Source: Flavobacteriales bacterium
Lineage (GTDB): Bacteria; Bacteroidota; Bacteroidia; Flavobacteriales; TMED113
Reading direction: 5' to 3'
NCBI GenBank assembly: GCA_002718895.1
Contig: PBGD01000004.1
Location: forward strand, 1 to 40,259
Length of the DNA: 40,259 nucleotides
The notes beneath the pieces were generated by a model that was not told where the DNA came from, searched no databases, and was given only the letters and a program-made list of their open reading frames with translations. Shown piece by piece: positions 24,264-33,803 of the stretch. The translations under genes and the position numbers were made by a program. Every line of letters begins with the position of its first letter. Position 1 is the stretch's first letter.

Positions 24264-26648
24264 TTAAAATTTAAAATTCCAAGCAATTGAAGGAATAATA
24301 GGAAATAATGAAACTTGCTCAGCTTTAATCTGTACTGTTTCTTGTTCATTTGATCCAATTTGACTTGGAGTTCCTTCTTGGTTAAATTGAATAAAATATG
24401 GATTTTTTCTATTATATACATTGTATACAGATAATGTCCAGCTAGATTTAAATTTTTTATTTTCTTTGCTATTTAAAGTTAATGAAACGTCCATCCTATG
24501 ATATGGTTCCATTCTGTAGCTATTTCTTGAGCCCCATTCAAGTATTGGTTCTCCATTAATAAAATATATAGACTCGGGAAGAGTAGATGAATTACCTGTT
24601 GCATAAACAAAGACTGTGGAGAAATTAAGTCTTTTACTTAGTTGGTAATTCATAACTAAAGAAATATCATGGGTCCTATCATACTTTGCATAAAACCATT
24701 TACCGTTATTTAGCTCATCAAATTCTCTAGTTGTTTTAGATAATGTATATCCAATCCACCCATTTAAATTTCCAGTTCTTTTAGCAAAAAATAATTCTAA
24801 ACCATATGATTCACCGTTTCCAAAAGTTAAATAATTATCTGGATTATCTGAAGAGCTACCAGGTGTATAATTATCTTCATATTCAACTAAATTTTTCATT
24901 GACTTATAATAAAGCTCGGCAGATGTTTCATAATTATTTTCCTGGAAGTTTTTATAGTATCCAGCTGATATCTGTCTACCTAATTGAGGTTTTACAACAT
25001 CTGAGCTGGGTAACCATAAATCAGTTGGTAGATTAGATGATCCAAAGGAAGATAAATGAATATATTGATAATTTTGAGTGCAACCTATTTTAAACGATGA
25101 AGTAGAATTTATTAGATAACGCATTGAAAATCTAGGTTCAAATCCTCCATAATACTTAACAGGTTCCCCTTTTTTATAATTTATACTATCTACGATGGCA
25201 ACTTGGCCAATTAAACCGGAGTTGTTTCTAACATATCTTGTAAAAGGCCCGGTCTGTAGAAAACCAGAGTGACGTAAACCAGCATTAACTACTAATCTTT
25301 CAGATAATGAGTACTCATCGTTTATATAAAATGCATATTCGTGTGCATAATAATTGATAATATTTTCGGAAATACTATCATTGTATTGAACATAAAAACT
25401 TGTAGGGTTAAATTTATGGAAAGTATAGTTTGCTCCTATTTTAATTTTATGTTTTTCTGGAAAGTAGCTAATGTCACTTTTTATATTCCAATCCCTTATA
25501 CCAGAAAAAATTTCACTTTCGTAGTTAACACCATCCCCTTCATAAGAAGCATTAAGTTCAAATCTATAGTCAGTAAATATGATTGAAGTATTCATAAATA
25601 GTTGACTATTAAATAAATGATTCCATCTTAGTGATGCAGTTTTATTCCCCCACGGCATACTTAAATTAAATCCCCAATCCCTACTATTAAAAGAGAAAAC
25701 ATCCCTTCCAAAATAACCACTAAGATATAGCCTATCTTTTTTTGATAGGGTATAATTTGCTTTAGTAGTTAGGTCATAAAAAAAATAACCACTGCCAGCA
25801 AATGATGTAGTATCTATATATGGTTTTGCCAAGATATCAAAATATGTTCTTCGACCTGAAATAATAAAAGAGCTAGTATCTTTTTTAATCGGCCCCTCTA
25901 AGGTTAGTCGAGATGAAATTAAGCTAATACCCCCCTCTGCTCCAAATTTCTTATTATTTCCATTTTTCATATTAATATCTAAAACAGATGATAATCTACC
26001 GCCATAATTAGCTGGCATGGAACCTTTAATTAATTCAATATTATTAATGGCATCATTATTAAATACAGAAAAGAAACCAAATAAATGAGATGCATTATAG
26101 ACTACAGCTTCGTCTAATAATATTAAATTTTGGTCAGGTCCACCCCCCCTAACATAAAACCCTGCAGTGCCTTCTCCTCCTGATTGTATTCCCGGGAGCA
26201 ACTGTATGGTCTTAAGGATATCTTTTTCTCCTCCAATTACAGGTATTTGATTTATTTGTTTGACTTCTAGTTCTACTTTTCCTATGTCTGTACTTTTTAT
26301 ATTAACATCTTGTCTTTTGTCATTTAGTTCAATTTCTACTAAAATATTTTTATCTGATTGAAGTTCAATTGATAAATTTTCATAAGCTATCTCATTGTCA
26401 TAATTAATTATTTGAGTTATATAACCCACATATGAAATTTCAATTTTGTATTCTTCAAGTGGAACAGTAATTGAAAAAAAACCATAGCTATTAGATGTTG
26501 TTCCTTTTTGGATTTGTGGAATATATATTGTGGCACCAATTAATGTTTCTCCAGTTTCTTTGTCTCTAATGTCACCAGAAATGGTAATATTTTCTTGGGA
26601 AAAAACTAAAGAAAAACTGATAATAAATAAGTAAAATATTTTGTTCAT
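24264..26648 (-). CDS. TonB-dependent outer-membrane receptor
   Basis: Outer-membrane active transporter of 794 residues. Signal peptide 1-17 (FIISFSLVFSQ). Residues about 20-100 are the carboxypeptidase-like regulatory domain (ISGDIRDKETGETLIGATIYI). A plug follows at about 115-230 (VIGGEKDILKTIQLLPGIQ, then GFYVRGGGPDQNLILLDEA and YGGRLSSVLDI), then a 22-strand beta barrel ending in Phe (IAWNFKF), as outer-membrane proteins do. The substrate is not evident. It pairs with the DUF4249 lipoprotein 3 bases downstream. It starts 28 bases after the mfd stop with no terminator between, so it may be read from the fbp-mfd transcript. Confidence 0.93.
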   Translation of the reverse strand: MNKIFYLFIISFSLVFSQENITISGDIRDKETGETLIGATIYIPQIQKGTTSNSYGFFSITVPLEEYKIEISYVGYITQIINYDNEIAYENLSIELQSDKNILVEIELNDKRQDVNIKSTDIGKVELEVKQINQIPVIGGEKDILKTIQLLPGIQSGGEGTAGFYVRGGGPDQNLILLDEAVVYNASHLFGFFSVFNNDAINNIELIKGSMPANYGGRLSSVLDINMKNGNNKKFGAEGGISLISSRLTLEGPIKKDTSSFIISGRRTYFDILAKPYIDTTSFAGSGYFFYDLTTKANYTLSKKDRLYLSGYFGRDVFSFNSRDWGFNLSMPWGNKTASLRWNHLFNSQLFMNTSIIFTDYRFELNASYEGDGVNYESEIFSGIRDWNIKSDISYFPEKHKIKIGANYTFHKFNPTSFYVQYNDSISENIINYYAHEYAFYINDEYSLSERLVVNAGLRHSGFLQTGPFTRYVRNNSGLIGQVAIVDSINYKKGEPVKYYGGFEPRFSMRYLINSTSSFKIGCTQNYQYIHLSSFGSSNLPTDLWLPSSDVVKPQLGRQISAGYYKNFQENNYETSAELYYKSMKNLVEYEDNYTPGSSSDNPDNYLTFGNGESYGLELFFAKRTGNLNGWIGYTLSKTTREFDELNNGKWFYAKYDRTHDISLVMNYQLSKRLNFSTVFVYATGNSSTLPESIYFINGEPILEWGSRNSYRMEPYHRMDVSLTLNSKENKKFKSSWTLSVYNVYNRKNPYFIQFNQEGTPSQIGSNEQETVQIKAEQVSLFPIIPSIAWNFKF

Positions 26649-26676
26649 GTATGCAATTTTAAAACAATATTTTGAA

Positions 26677-29600
26677 TTATTTTTTTAAATCATTCATAAT
26701 ATTAATTGTCTCATCAAGATTTTTAATATTATTAGCATATAATTTTAATTTACCATCATTTTCTTTAATAGAATACTTGTTAAGAGTAGATTCTTGAATT
26801 ATTTTCATCATATTATTTATGATTATATCATTAATGCTTTTTTCCTTATTCATTCTAAATGAAGCAATCATTTTACTTTGTTTAAGTATTATTTTATCAC
26901 AGTTTAATTGTTGCGCAAGAATTCTTAGTTTAATAGATTTTAATAATTCAAAAGTTGCATGAGGCAATTTACCAAAACGATCAATTAATTCTTTCTCCAA
27001 ATTATCTACTTCATCATCTGATTTTAAATCACTTATTCTTTTATATAAATTCACGCGCTCTGTACTATTATAGATGTAATCACCAGGAATAAATAATTCT
27101 AAATCCGTTTCAATAGTACATTGAATACTATTTTTTGCTTTCGACTGTAAAGTAATAGACTTGAATTTTTTTTCCTTTAATTCACTAATTGCCTCGTCTA
27201 ATAGTTTTTGATAACTTGCAAATCCCATATCTTCAATAAAACCTGATTGTTCTGCTCCAAGCATATTACCAGCTCCTCTTATCTCTAAGTCTTTCATTGC
27301 AATATTAAAACCATCTCCTAAGCTTGAAAAATTGCATATTGCATTAAGTCTTTTTACTGCACTGTCTTTCATTTTATTAAAAGGCGGCGTCAGCAAATAG
27401 CAAAAGGCTTTTTTATTAGATCTTCCTACCCGTCCTCTCATTTGATGTAAGTCTGCCAATCCAAAATTTTGAGCATCGTTAATAATGATAGTATTTGCAT
27501 TTGGCACATCTAAACCATTTTCTATAATTGTAGTGGTTATTAGTACATCAAATTTTCCGTGAATAAAATCTAATATTGTTTCTTCTAACTTTTTTGCTTC
27601 CATTTGTCCATGCGAAAATCTCATACTTATATTTGGGCACAAATTAGACAATATTATATGCATTTCTTCTATATTTGCTACTCTGTTGTGAACAAAAAAT
27701 ACTTGTCCGTTTCTTCCAATTTCATTAGTAATTAATTCCTTGATTAGTTCTTGATTAAATGAGGAAATTACAGTTTCAATAGGATTTCTGTTTTTCGGAT
27801 ATGAAGTCATTATTGACAAATCCCTAGACCCCATTAAAGAAAATTCTAATGTTCTTGGTATTGGAGTAGCTGTAAGAGTTAAAGTATCTACATGTTCTTT
27901 TAAAGTTTTCAGTTTATCTTTAGTAGATACACCAAATTTTTGTTCTTCATCTACCACTAGTAGCCCTAAATCCTTAAATTTCACATCTTTGCTAATTAAT
28001 CTATGTGTTCCAATAATAACATCAACCCTACCACTTGATAATTCATCTAAAATATCCACCGCTTTTTTCTTTAAAGTAAACCTATTTAAGTATTGTATGT
28101 TACATGGAAAATTTTCAAGTCTTTTTTTAAAAGTTTTAAAATGTTGTAAAGCAAGTATAGTAGTTGGCACTAAAACTGCCACTTGTTTGTTATCTGCTAC
28201 TGCTTTAAAAGCTGCTCTAATTGCCAGCTCAGTTTTACCAAATCCCACGTCTCCACATACTAGTCGGTCCATCGGAGACACTGATTCCATATCATCTTTT
28301 ATTTCCCTTGTAATTTTAATTTGATCTTCAGTATCTTGAAAAATAAAAGATGCTTCAAGTTCATTTTGTAAATATGTGTCTGGCGAAAATGCAAATCCTT
28401 TTGTCATTTTTCTTTTCGCATAAAGTTGGATTAAATCAAAAGCTACTGTTTTAATTTTTCTTTTAACTTTTTCTTTTAACTTTTTCCACCTTGGAGAACC
28501 TAACTTATCTAAGTTAGTTTGTTGGTCATAATTTTTGTATTTAGCTATTTTGTGTAAAGCATGAATACTGATGTATAATACGTCTTTGTTTTTGTATATA
28601 ATTCTTATGGATTCTTGTGTATTGTTATTAACCTTTTTAACCCTTAAACCGTCAAACATTCCCACACCATAGTCAAAATGAGTAACATAGTCTCCCTTTT
28701 TTAAATCAGTTAAACTTTTTATACTTGTTGTGTTATTTGTTTTATATATTCTTTTTGATTTATATTGATGATGTCGCTCAAAAATTTGATGGTCAGTATA
28801 TAAAATGATTTTATTTTTATGATCCTTAAAACCAGATTTTAATGAATTTGGCAATTCAAGAATTTCAACTAAATTATTTTGATTGAGAAAAATATTTTCC
28901 AATCTATTCAATTGACTTTTAGAAGACGTGGTAATAAAGCATTTGTAACCCTTTGATTTGTATTCTGAAAGATGCTTTATTAAAAGCTCAAAACTTTTAT
29001 TAAATGATGGCTGTGTTTGAGATTGAAAATCAAATATTCTTGAATAGTTAATTTCATTTATATTGCCAGAATAAACCCTAGGATAATTATTTATTAATTT
29101 ATTTAAATTTTCACTACCAATATCGTTTATCCCTTCATCTCCATCATTTAATAACCTACCTACATTGTTTATCCAAAGAACACTTTTTTCTGATATATAT
29201 GAAAATAGTGTTGCATTGAGATTGTTTTTAGTTTCTTTTTGGATATTTGAGATAATGTCAAATTCTTGTGTCTCTTTAATAGAAAGCTGGTCACTAACTT
29301 TAAAGAAATGTATTTCTTCAATTATTTCATCATCAAACAATATTCGACATGGGTTCTCTTCTCCAAATGAAAACACATCAAGAATCAATCCTTTTCTACA
29401 AAATTCACCTGGCTCAAATACTGCATCTACACTTTCATAACCTAATTTTTCTAGCTTAATTATTAAGTTATCTTGATTGATTAAATCATTTTTTTTTAGT
29501 TTGTATTGACTTTTTGTAAAGTTTTTTTTTTCAATAATTAGTTCTCTTATTGCTTCGGGATATGTAACAATTGTATACTTTTTTTTGTTTGTGAGTGTTT

Positions 29601-29922
29601 TTAAAACCTCGATTCGTTCTAATAGAATATTATTATCTCCCATTTTAATTCTTTTAGAAGACGGAAATAAGAACGCTTGATGTTTTACTGTTGTATTATT
29701 AATATCATCAACAAAATATAATGCATCCTCTAAATTATCCATTATAAATAAATGATTATTTTTTGATTTATGAACAATGGATGATGCTACAATTGCTTTT
29801 AATGAGGAAGTAATATTTTTTAACAATATTTTTGTGGACGATGAATTTTTTTCTAGCTCATTAATAATCTGAAAAATTTTTTCATCTTCTTTAAATAAAG
29901 ATATTATTTTATGTTCTTTCAC
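26677..29922 (-). CDS. mfd: Transcription-repair coupling factor
   Basis: Translocase that removes RNA polymerase stalled at DNA damage and recruits UvrA. From the GTG at 29922 it has 1081 residues. Visible parts: the UvrB-like N-terminal domains; the CarD-like RNA polymerase interaction domain (LKKGDYVTHFDYGVGMFDGL, about 407-426); the Walker A motif GDVGFGKT at 557-564; DEEQ of motif II; TATPIPRTLEFSLMG; and the TRG/motif VI region QMRGRVGRSNKKAFCYL. The frame continues upstream to a TTG at 29973, but no ATG exists there; the GTG chosen leaves a 14-base overlap with fbp. The true start remains uncertain by up to 17 residues. It follows fbp on the minus strand. Confidence 0.94.
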   Translation of the reverse strand: MKEHKIISLFKEDEKIFQIINELEKNSSSTKILLKNITSSLKAIVASSIVHKSKNNHLFIMDNLEDALYFVDDINNTTVKHQAFLFPSSKRIKMGDNNILLERIEVLKTLTNKKKYTIVTYPEAIRELIIEKKNFTKSQYKLKKNDLINQDNLIIKLEKLGYESVDAVFEPGEFCRKGLILDVFSFGEENPCRILFDDEIIEEIHFFKVSDQLSIKETQEFDIISNIQKETKNNLNATLFSYISEKSVLWINNVGRLLNDGDEGINDIGSENLNKLINNYPRVYSGNINEINYSRIFDFQSQTQPSFNKSFELLIKHLSEYKSKGYKCFITTSSKSQLNRLENIFLNQNNLVEILELPNSLKSGFKDHKNKIILYTDHQIFERHHQYKSKRIYKTNNTTSIKSLTDLKKGDYVTHFDYGVGMFDGLRVKKVNNNTQESIRIIYKNKDVLYISIHALHKIAKYKNYDQQTNLDKLGSPRWKKLKEKVKRKIKTVAFDLIQLYAKRKMTKGFAFSPDTYLQNELEASFIFQDTEDQIKITREIKDDMESVSPMDRLVCGDVGFGKTELAIRAAFKAVADNKQVAVLVPTTILALQHFKTFKKRLENFPCNIQYLNRFTLKKKAVDILDELSSGRVDVIIGTHRLISKDVKFKDLGLLVVDEEQKFGVSTKDKLKTLKEHVDTLTLTATPIPRTLEFSLMGSRDLSIMTSYPKNRNPIETVISSFNQELIKELITNEIGRNGQVFFVHNRVANIEEMHIILSNLCPNISMRFSHGQMEAKKLEETILDFIHGKFDVLITTTIIENGLDVPNANTIIINDAQNFGLADLHQMRGRVGRSNKKAFCYLLTPPFNKMKDSAVKRLNAICNFSSLGDGFNIAMKDLEIRGAGNMLGAEQSGFIEDMGFASYQKLLDEAISELKEKKFKSITLQSKAKNSIQCTIETDLELFIPGDYIYNSTERVNLYKRISDLKSDDEVDNLEKELIDRFGKLPHATFELLKSIKLRILAQQLNCDKIILKQSKMIASFRMNKEKSINDIIINNMMKIIQESTLNKYSIKENDGKLKLYANNIKNLDETINIMNDLKK

Positions 29923-30853
29923 TAATTTGTAATGATAATATTTTTTGCACCATTTCACTAGAACCAACAACAAATGGAGTTCTTTGATGAATGTGTTCTG
30001 GTTTCACGTCTAATATCTCTTCTTTTAAATTTGATGATAATGAATTCGTTGCTTTGGCTATGAAAGCTATAGGATTACATTCATAAATTAATCTTAATTG
30101 TCCCTCAGGTTTATCATTAGTTTTAGAGTATATGAAAATGCCCCCCTTTAACATATTTCTGTGAAAATCTGCTACCAGAGAACCAATAAAACGCCCCGTA
30201 TGAGTTCTTTTGCCATTTGAGTTAAGTTCTTTACAGAATTTTACATAATTTACAACAGATTTAGTAAGTGAATTTAAGTTCCCTTCGTTTATAGAAAATA
30301 TAGAGCCTGTCTTTGGTGTTTGTATATTGGGGTGAGTCAATATATATTGGGATGTCTTTATATTAAGACTAAATCCATATGCTTCATTGTCTATTGCAAA
30401 AACTAGCATTGCAGCTGTTCCATATATGACATAGCAAGCTAATCTTTGCGACGACCCTTTTTGCAAAAAGCCTTCTTCATTATTCATCAAAACTGAAAAA
30501 ATACTTCCAACTGGTATATTAACATCAATATTAGAGGACCCATCTAACGGATCCATTGCAATTAAGTGGCTCCCTGAATTATTTAATATTCTAACTTCTT
30601 TCTCTTCTTCAGAAAGCACACTGTGAATACAATCGGTTTTTTTGAAATTATTTATAAAAATATCATTAGCGATCAAATCTAATTTTTGGACATCTTCATT
30701 TTGGATATTCTTTTGTCCCAAGGAACCAAATAAATCACTTTCTTGTTGATTCAATTTATTATATAAATCAATAGATCCAATTTGAATGGCAATTAGAATT
30801 TCTTTGATTTCATTATCATATTTTTTTGAATTTAAAAATGTAGCAAGATTCAT
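29909..30853 (-). CDS. fbp: Fructose-1,6-bisphosphatase, class I
   Basis: Hydrolyses fructose 1,6-bisphosphate to fructose 6-phosphate in gluconeogenesis. The product is 314 residues from the ATG at 30853; the in-frame TTG at 30889 lies inside the promoter box and is rejected. Metal and active-site motifs are SEEE (81-84) and DPLDGSSNIDVNIPVGSIFS (101-120), with GGIFIYS and the substrate-site PEGQLRLIYECNP toward the C terminus. It is divergent from the aspartokinase gene across 56 bases, a neighbourhood common in flavobacteria. mfd overlaps its 3' end, so the two are translated from one message. Confidence 0.96.
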   Translation of the reverse strand: MNLATFLNSKKYDNEIKEILIAIQIGSIDLYNKLNQQESDLFGSLGQKNIQNEDVQKLDLIANDIFINNFKKTDCIHSVLSEEEKEVRILNNSGSHLIAMDPLDGSSNIDVNIPVGSIFSVLMNNEEGFLQKGSSQRLACYVIYGTAAMLVFAIDNEAYGFSLNIKTSQYILTHPNIQTPKTGSIFSINEGNLNSLTKSVVNYVKFCKELNSNGKRTHTGRFIGSLVADFHRNMLKGGIFIYSKTNDKPEGQLRLIYECNPIAFIAKATNSLSSNLKEEILDVKPEHIHQRTPFVVGSSEMVQKILSLQISERT

Positions 30854-30886
30854 ATTAAATAGTAAAAAGAATAATATATTTAGTTG

Positions 30887-30894
30887 CAAAAATA
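30887..30894 (-). promoter_or_regulatory. Predicted fbp promoter -7 box (TATTTTTG)
   Basis: On the minus strand TATTTTTG matches TAnnTTTG and ends 33 bases before the fbp ATG. A TTTG lies 12 bases upstream, closer than the usual -33 spacing, so this half is weak. Confidence 0.4.
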
Positions 30895-30909
30895 AAATTA
30901 ATTATTCAA

Positions 30910-31830
30910 ATGAAGATATTAAAGTTTGGTGGAGGTTGTTTAAAAAGTTCCGAAGAAATAAAAAAAATACCTAAAATTATAGACTCATTTAAGGGTGAAA
31001 AAATTCTATTAGTATTATCTGCTTTTGGAAAATTAACTAATATGCTTGAACAAAAAAAATATGATGAAATTTATCAATTTTTATCATCTCTTATGAATGA
31101 CTTAGGATTTTCTACAGAACAAAAAGAAAAATTAATACAAATGCCAATTGCCCCCTCATTTGAGGGTCAATGTTTCAATTTAAATTTTATCCAATTTTTA
31201 AAGTCAAATGAGTTAGATTATCCTACTAGAATTTGTGTGGGTGAATATATTTCATGTATTATTATTCAACACTTTTTAAGTAAGCATTCTATAGATAGTA
31301 TTATTTTTGATGCTGCACTAAGTATTAAAACGCATAAATGGAATTTAAACTCACAATCAGCCAAGTTTGATTATTGTATTAAACCTAATAAAAGCACTTT
31401 TTCTTTTTATAACTCAAATGGTTTTAAAGAAAAAAAAATGTTTTCAGAAATTTCAAAAAATATTTTCATAACACAAGGATTTATTGCTAGTGAATCCTCT
31501 ACATTAGATGTAATTAAAACGAGCAACTTAAAGCGCTCAACTCTTGGTAGAGAAGGGTCCGATTACAGTGCTGCTATTTTTGGAAAAATGTTTAATGTTG
31601 ATCAAATTATTTTATTTAAAGATGTAGACGGAGTTTATGATTCGGATCCCAAAAAAAACTCACATGCTAAGTTATATAAAGAGTTATCATATCAGGATGC
31701 AATAAATATTTGTGATAATACAGCTACAATTATTCACCCTAATACAATAAGGTATTTAATGAAATTTAATATACCGATTCTAGTCAAGAATTATAATAAT
31801 ATGAAAAGTTCTGGAACATATATTTTTTAA
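30910..31830 (+). CDS. Aspartokinase, catalytic domain only (no ACT domains)
   Basis: Amino-acid kinase that most likely phosphorylates aspartate, the first step to lysine, threonine and methionine. It has 306 residues. The N-terminal nucleotide/aspartate motif is MKILKFGGGCLKSS, with Gly where most have Thr in KFGGTS. GREGSDYSA is at 213-221 and KDVDGVYDSDP at 237-247, as in Bacteroidota aspartokinases. The protein ends shortly after the HPNTIRYL helix with SSGTYIF; the usual ACT regulatory domains (about 100-150 residues) are missing, and there is no room for them because the stop codon interlocks with that of the convergent DUF6588 gene (TTAA). It may be insensitive to end-product inhibition. 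Confidence 0.87.
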   Translation: MKILKFGGGCLKSSEEIKKIPKIIDSFKGEKILLVLSAFGKLTNMLEQKKYDEIYQFLSSLMNDLGFSTEQKEKLIQMPIAPSFEGQCFNLNFIQFLKSNELDYPTRICVGEYISCIIIQHFLSKHSIDSIIFDAALSIKTHKWNLNSQSAKFDYCIKPNKSTFSFYNSNGFKEKKMFSEISKNIFITQGFIASESSTLDVIKTSNLKRSTLGREGSDYSAAIFGKMFNVDQIILFKDVDGVYDSDPKKNSHAKLYKELSYQDAINICDNTATIIHPNTIRYLMKFNIPILVKNYNNMKSSGTYIF

Positions 31831-32876
31831 TCAACTAACCCCCCAATTAATTTTGATCCTATATCAGAATTTAGTCCAATACCAATAGTAAACATATTAT
31901 ATTCAGCCACTGCCCATTCAGCATGAATTGTAAATAATAGTAGTTTTATTCTGATTCCGGCATTTGCTTTGAGTCCATTAACTCCACCAAACGAGATGTC
32001 AAAAGGATTGTTTACCTTTAAAGAAGTGCCACTTCCAGGTATAAGAGCTTCCCCATCCCAATCCAATATTGTATACTCTCCTTCAAGAGCCAAGTGTGAA
32101 GAAGAATACTGGTAGCCAAATCCTAAATATGGTGTTAAAAAAGCAATTTTCTTACTTAAAATAAAGTTGGCATTAAATGCTTTTACATCAAAAACTAAAT
32201 TTTGTCCTGGATAATCAAAATTCACACTACTATTTAAATTTGAATAACCTCCTAAAAATGAAAAATCAAAGGGCATGACATTTAATCCTGGAATCCATTG
32301 CTTGATGTCATGTTTTAGGCCAATTCCCCAAAATCCAGCTGTCAAATCCTCAATATTTATTTTTGGAGCTAAACGAAATAAAATTTCAGTTTTTTTAACT
32401 AAACCAATACTACCCTGAATAAAAGGCATTGGTAGAGGATATTCAGTGCCAATTTCAACTCCGCCAGGCGCATCAAATAGCGGCTCTAGTTCATTATTTA
32501 ATGGATTTGTGTACAATATAGATGTATTAGTTGCATCACCAATAAATGTAGGAAGTTTACCACTATCATTATTAATCACAAAATTTTGTAGTATTGGTTG
32601 AAAAGATGTTGCGTTTTGAGGAGCAGTTATAAAGTGGATACCTCCGGTTATATCAAAACCTGGAAATTGATGTGATTTTGCAGTATTATACCATCCAGCA
32701 TTTAAGCCCGTTCCAAACCATTTTCCAAATGGTGACATATATCCTTCAATTAATTGCTCAGTATCATTTTGAAAAGTTGCAGTACTACCAATTAAAAAAT
32801 CTGTTATTTCATTTTGCGATTTAGATTTTGTTGAATACATCAATATTATTATAATTAAAACACTTATTTTTTTCAT
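31827..32876 (-). CDS. DUF6588 family outer-membrane protein
   Basis: Exported protein of 349 residues with a signal peptide (residues 1-21, ending KSKSQ). GLNAGWYNTAKSHQFPGFDITGG-like sequence near residues 56-79 and the Gly/aromatic alternating strands that follow (LGFGYQYSSSHLALEGEY, GLKANAGIRIKLLLF) indicate a beta barrel, and the arrangement fits the DUF6588 family, which I assign with moderate confidence. Function unknown. It is the last gene of the serS-led run; its ATG overlaps the dehydrogenase stop as ATGA. Its stop shares TTAA with the aspartokinase stop on the other strand. Confidence 0.75.
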   Translation of the reverse strand: MKKISVLIIIILMYSTKSKSQNEITDFLIGSTATFQNDTEQLIEGYMSPFGKWFGTGLNAGWYNTAKSHQFPGFDITGGIHFITAPQNATSFQPILQNFVINNDSGKLPTFIGDATNTSILYTNPLNNELEPLFDAPGGVEIGTEYPLPMPFIQGSIGLVKKTEILFRLAPKINIEDLTAGFWGIGLKHDIKQWIPGLNVMPFDFSFLGGYSNLNSSVNFDYPGQNLVFDVKAFNANFILSKKIAFLTPYLGFGYQYSSSHLALEGEYTILDWDGEALIPGSGTSLKVNNPFDISFGGVNGLKANAGIRIKLLLFTIHAEWAVAEYNMFTIGIGLNSDIGSKLIGGLVD

Positions 32877-33799
32877 TTTTGCTTTAGAATTTTTTTAATT
32901 AGAGTCTTAGAAATTTTTTTATTAGCATTTATTGAAAGTCCAGCTATGTGTGGAGTTAAAATAACTTTTTCACAATTTACTAAATAATTTAAATTTTGAT
33001 TAATTTTTATATTTTTAAAATTGATGTTTTCATTTTCAATTACATCCAAGCCAGCTCCAAGAATTTTATTCATTTTCAAACCTTCAATCAAATCTGAGGT
33101 GTTTACAATAGCACCTCTTGAAGTGTTTAATAAATAAAATGGTTTATTCATTTTGTCAATAAATTGTTTTGAAAATATATACTTATTTTCTTTGTTTAAT
33201 GGAATATGAAAGCTAATTATGTTACAATTTCTATATATTGATTCTAGTTCATCTTCTCGGATTATATTATTTCCAAATCCACTTTTGTATTTATCGTATA
33301 CTATTATTTTGCAATTAAAATTCATCAATTTATCACAGAATGCTTTTCCAGTGTTACCATAGCCAATGACGCCAATTGTTGATCCTTCAATTTCAACACC
33401 TCTATTATTCTCTCTGTCCCAGATAAACTTGCTAACTTGTTTAGATGAAGAATGAATATTTTTCAACAACGATAGTAACATCCCTAAGTTATGTTCTGCT
33501 ACTGCATTCGCATTACCTTCACCACTATTGAAGCAATTAATATTTAATTGCTTAGCTGTTGTTAAATCAATTAGTTCCATACCAGAACCATATCTTCCAA
33601 TAAATTTGATTTTTTTTGCTTTATGTAAAAAATTCGCATCTATTGTTAATCTATTTCTAACAATTAGACCATCAAATTCATTTATTATTTCTAAAATTTT
33701 ACTTTTTGAATCATTTATGTTAATCTTATACTGTATATTGTTTTTTTTTAAAAGACTTAGTAATTCTGTACTAATTTTATCTGTTATTAAAATTTTCAT
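32873..33799 (-). CDS. D-2-hydroxyacid dehydrogenase, SerA-like
   Basis: NAD-dependent dehydrogenase of 308 residues. The nucleotide-binding motif GVIGYGNTG is at about 143-151. Catalytic residues are all present: Arg228 in NTSRGAIV, Glu255 in GLDVIENE, His284 in LTPHIAG. It has no ACT or intervening domain, as in the short phosphoglycerate dehydrogenases of flavobacteria; the substrate could be 3-phosphoglycerate (serine synthesis) or another 2-hydroxyacid. The frame reaches upstream to 33823, but the ATG at 33799 (MKILITDKIS) gives the normal start and lies just after the mgtE stop (4-base gap). Confidence 0.9.
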   Translation of the reverse strand: MKILITDKISTELLSLLKKNNIQYKININDSKSKILEIINEFDGLIVRNRLTIDANFLHKAKKIKFIGRYGSGMELIDLTTAKQLNINCFNSGEGNANAVAEHNLGMLLSLLKNIHSSSKQVSKFIWDRENNRGVEIEGSTIGVIGYGNTGKAFCDKLMNFNCKIIVYDKYKSGFGNNIIREDELESIYRNCNIISFHIPLNKENKYIFSKQFIDKMNKPFYLLNTSRGAIVNTSDLIEGLKMNKILGAGLDVIENENINFKNIKINQNLNYLVNCEKVILTPHIAGLSINANKKISKTLIKKILKQK

Positions 33800-33803
33800 T
33801 TTA

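Noticed and set aside
24264-26648. Idea that the TonB receptor and DUF4249 pair is a SusC/SusD glycan uptake system
   Set aside because: The receptor is shorter than SusC proteins (794 residues), the partner is DUF4249 and not SusD, and no glycan enzymes are nearby.
29923-29973. TTG start for mfd at 29973
   Set aside because: Would overlap fbp by 65 bases; the GTG at 29922 leaves a short overlap. The choice is tentative because no ATG is available.
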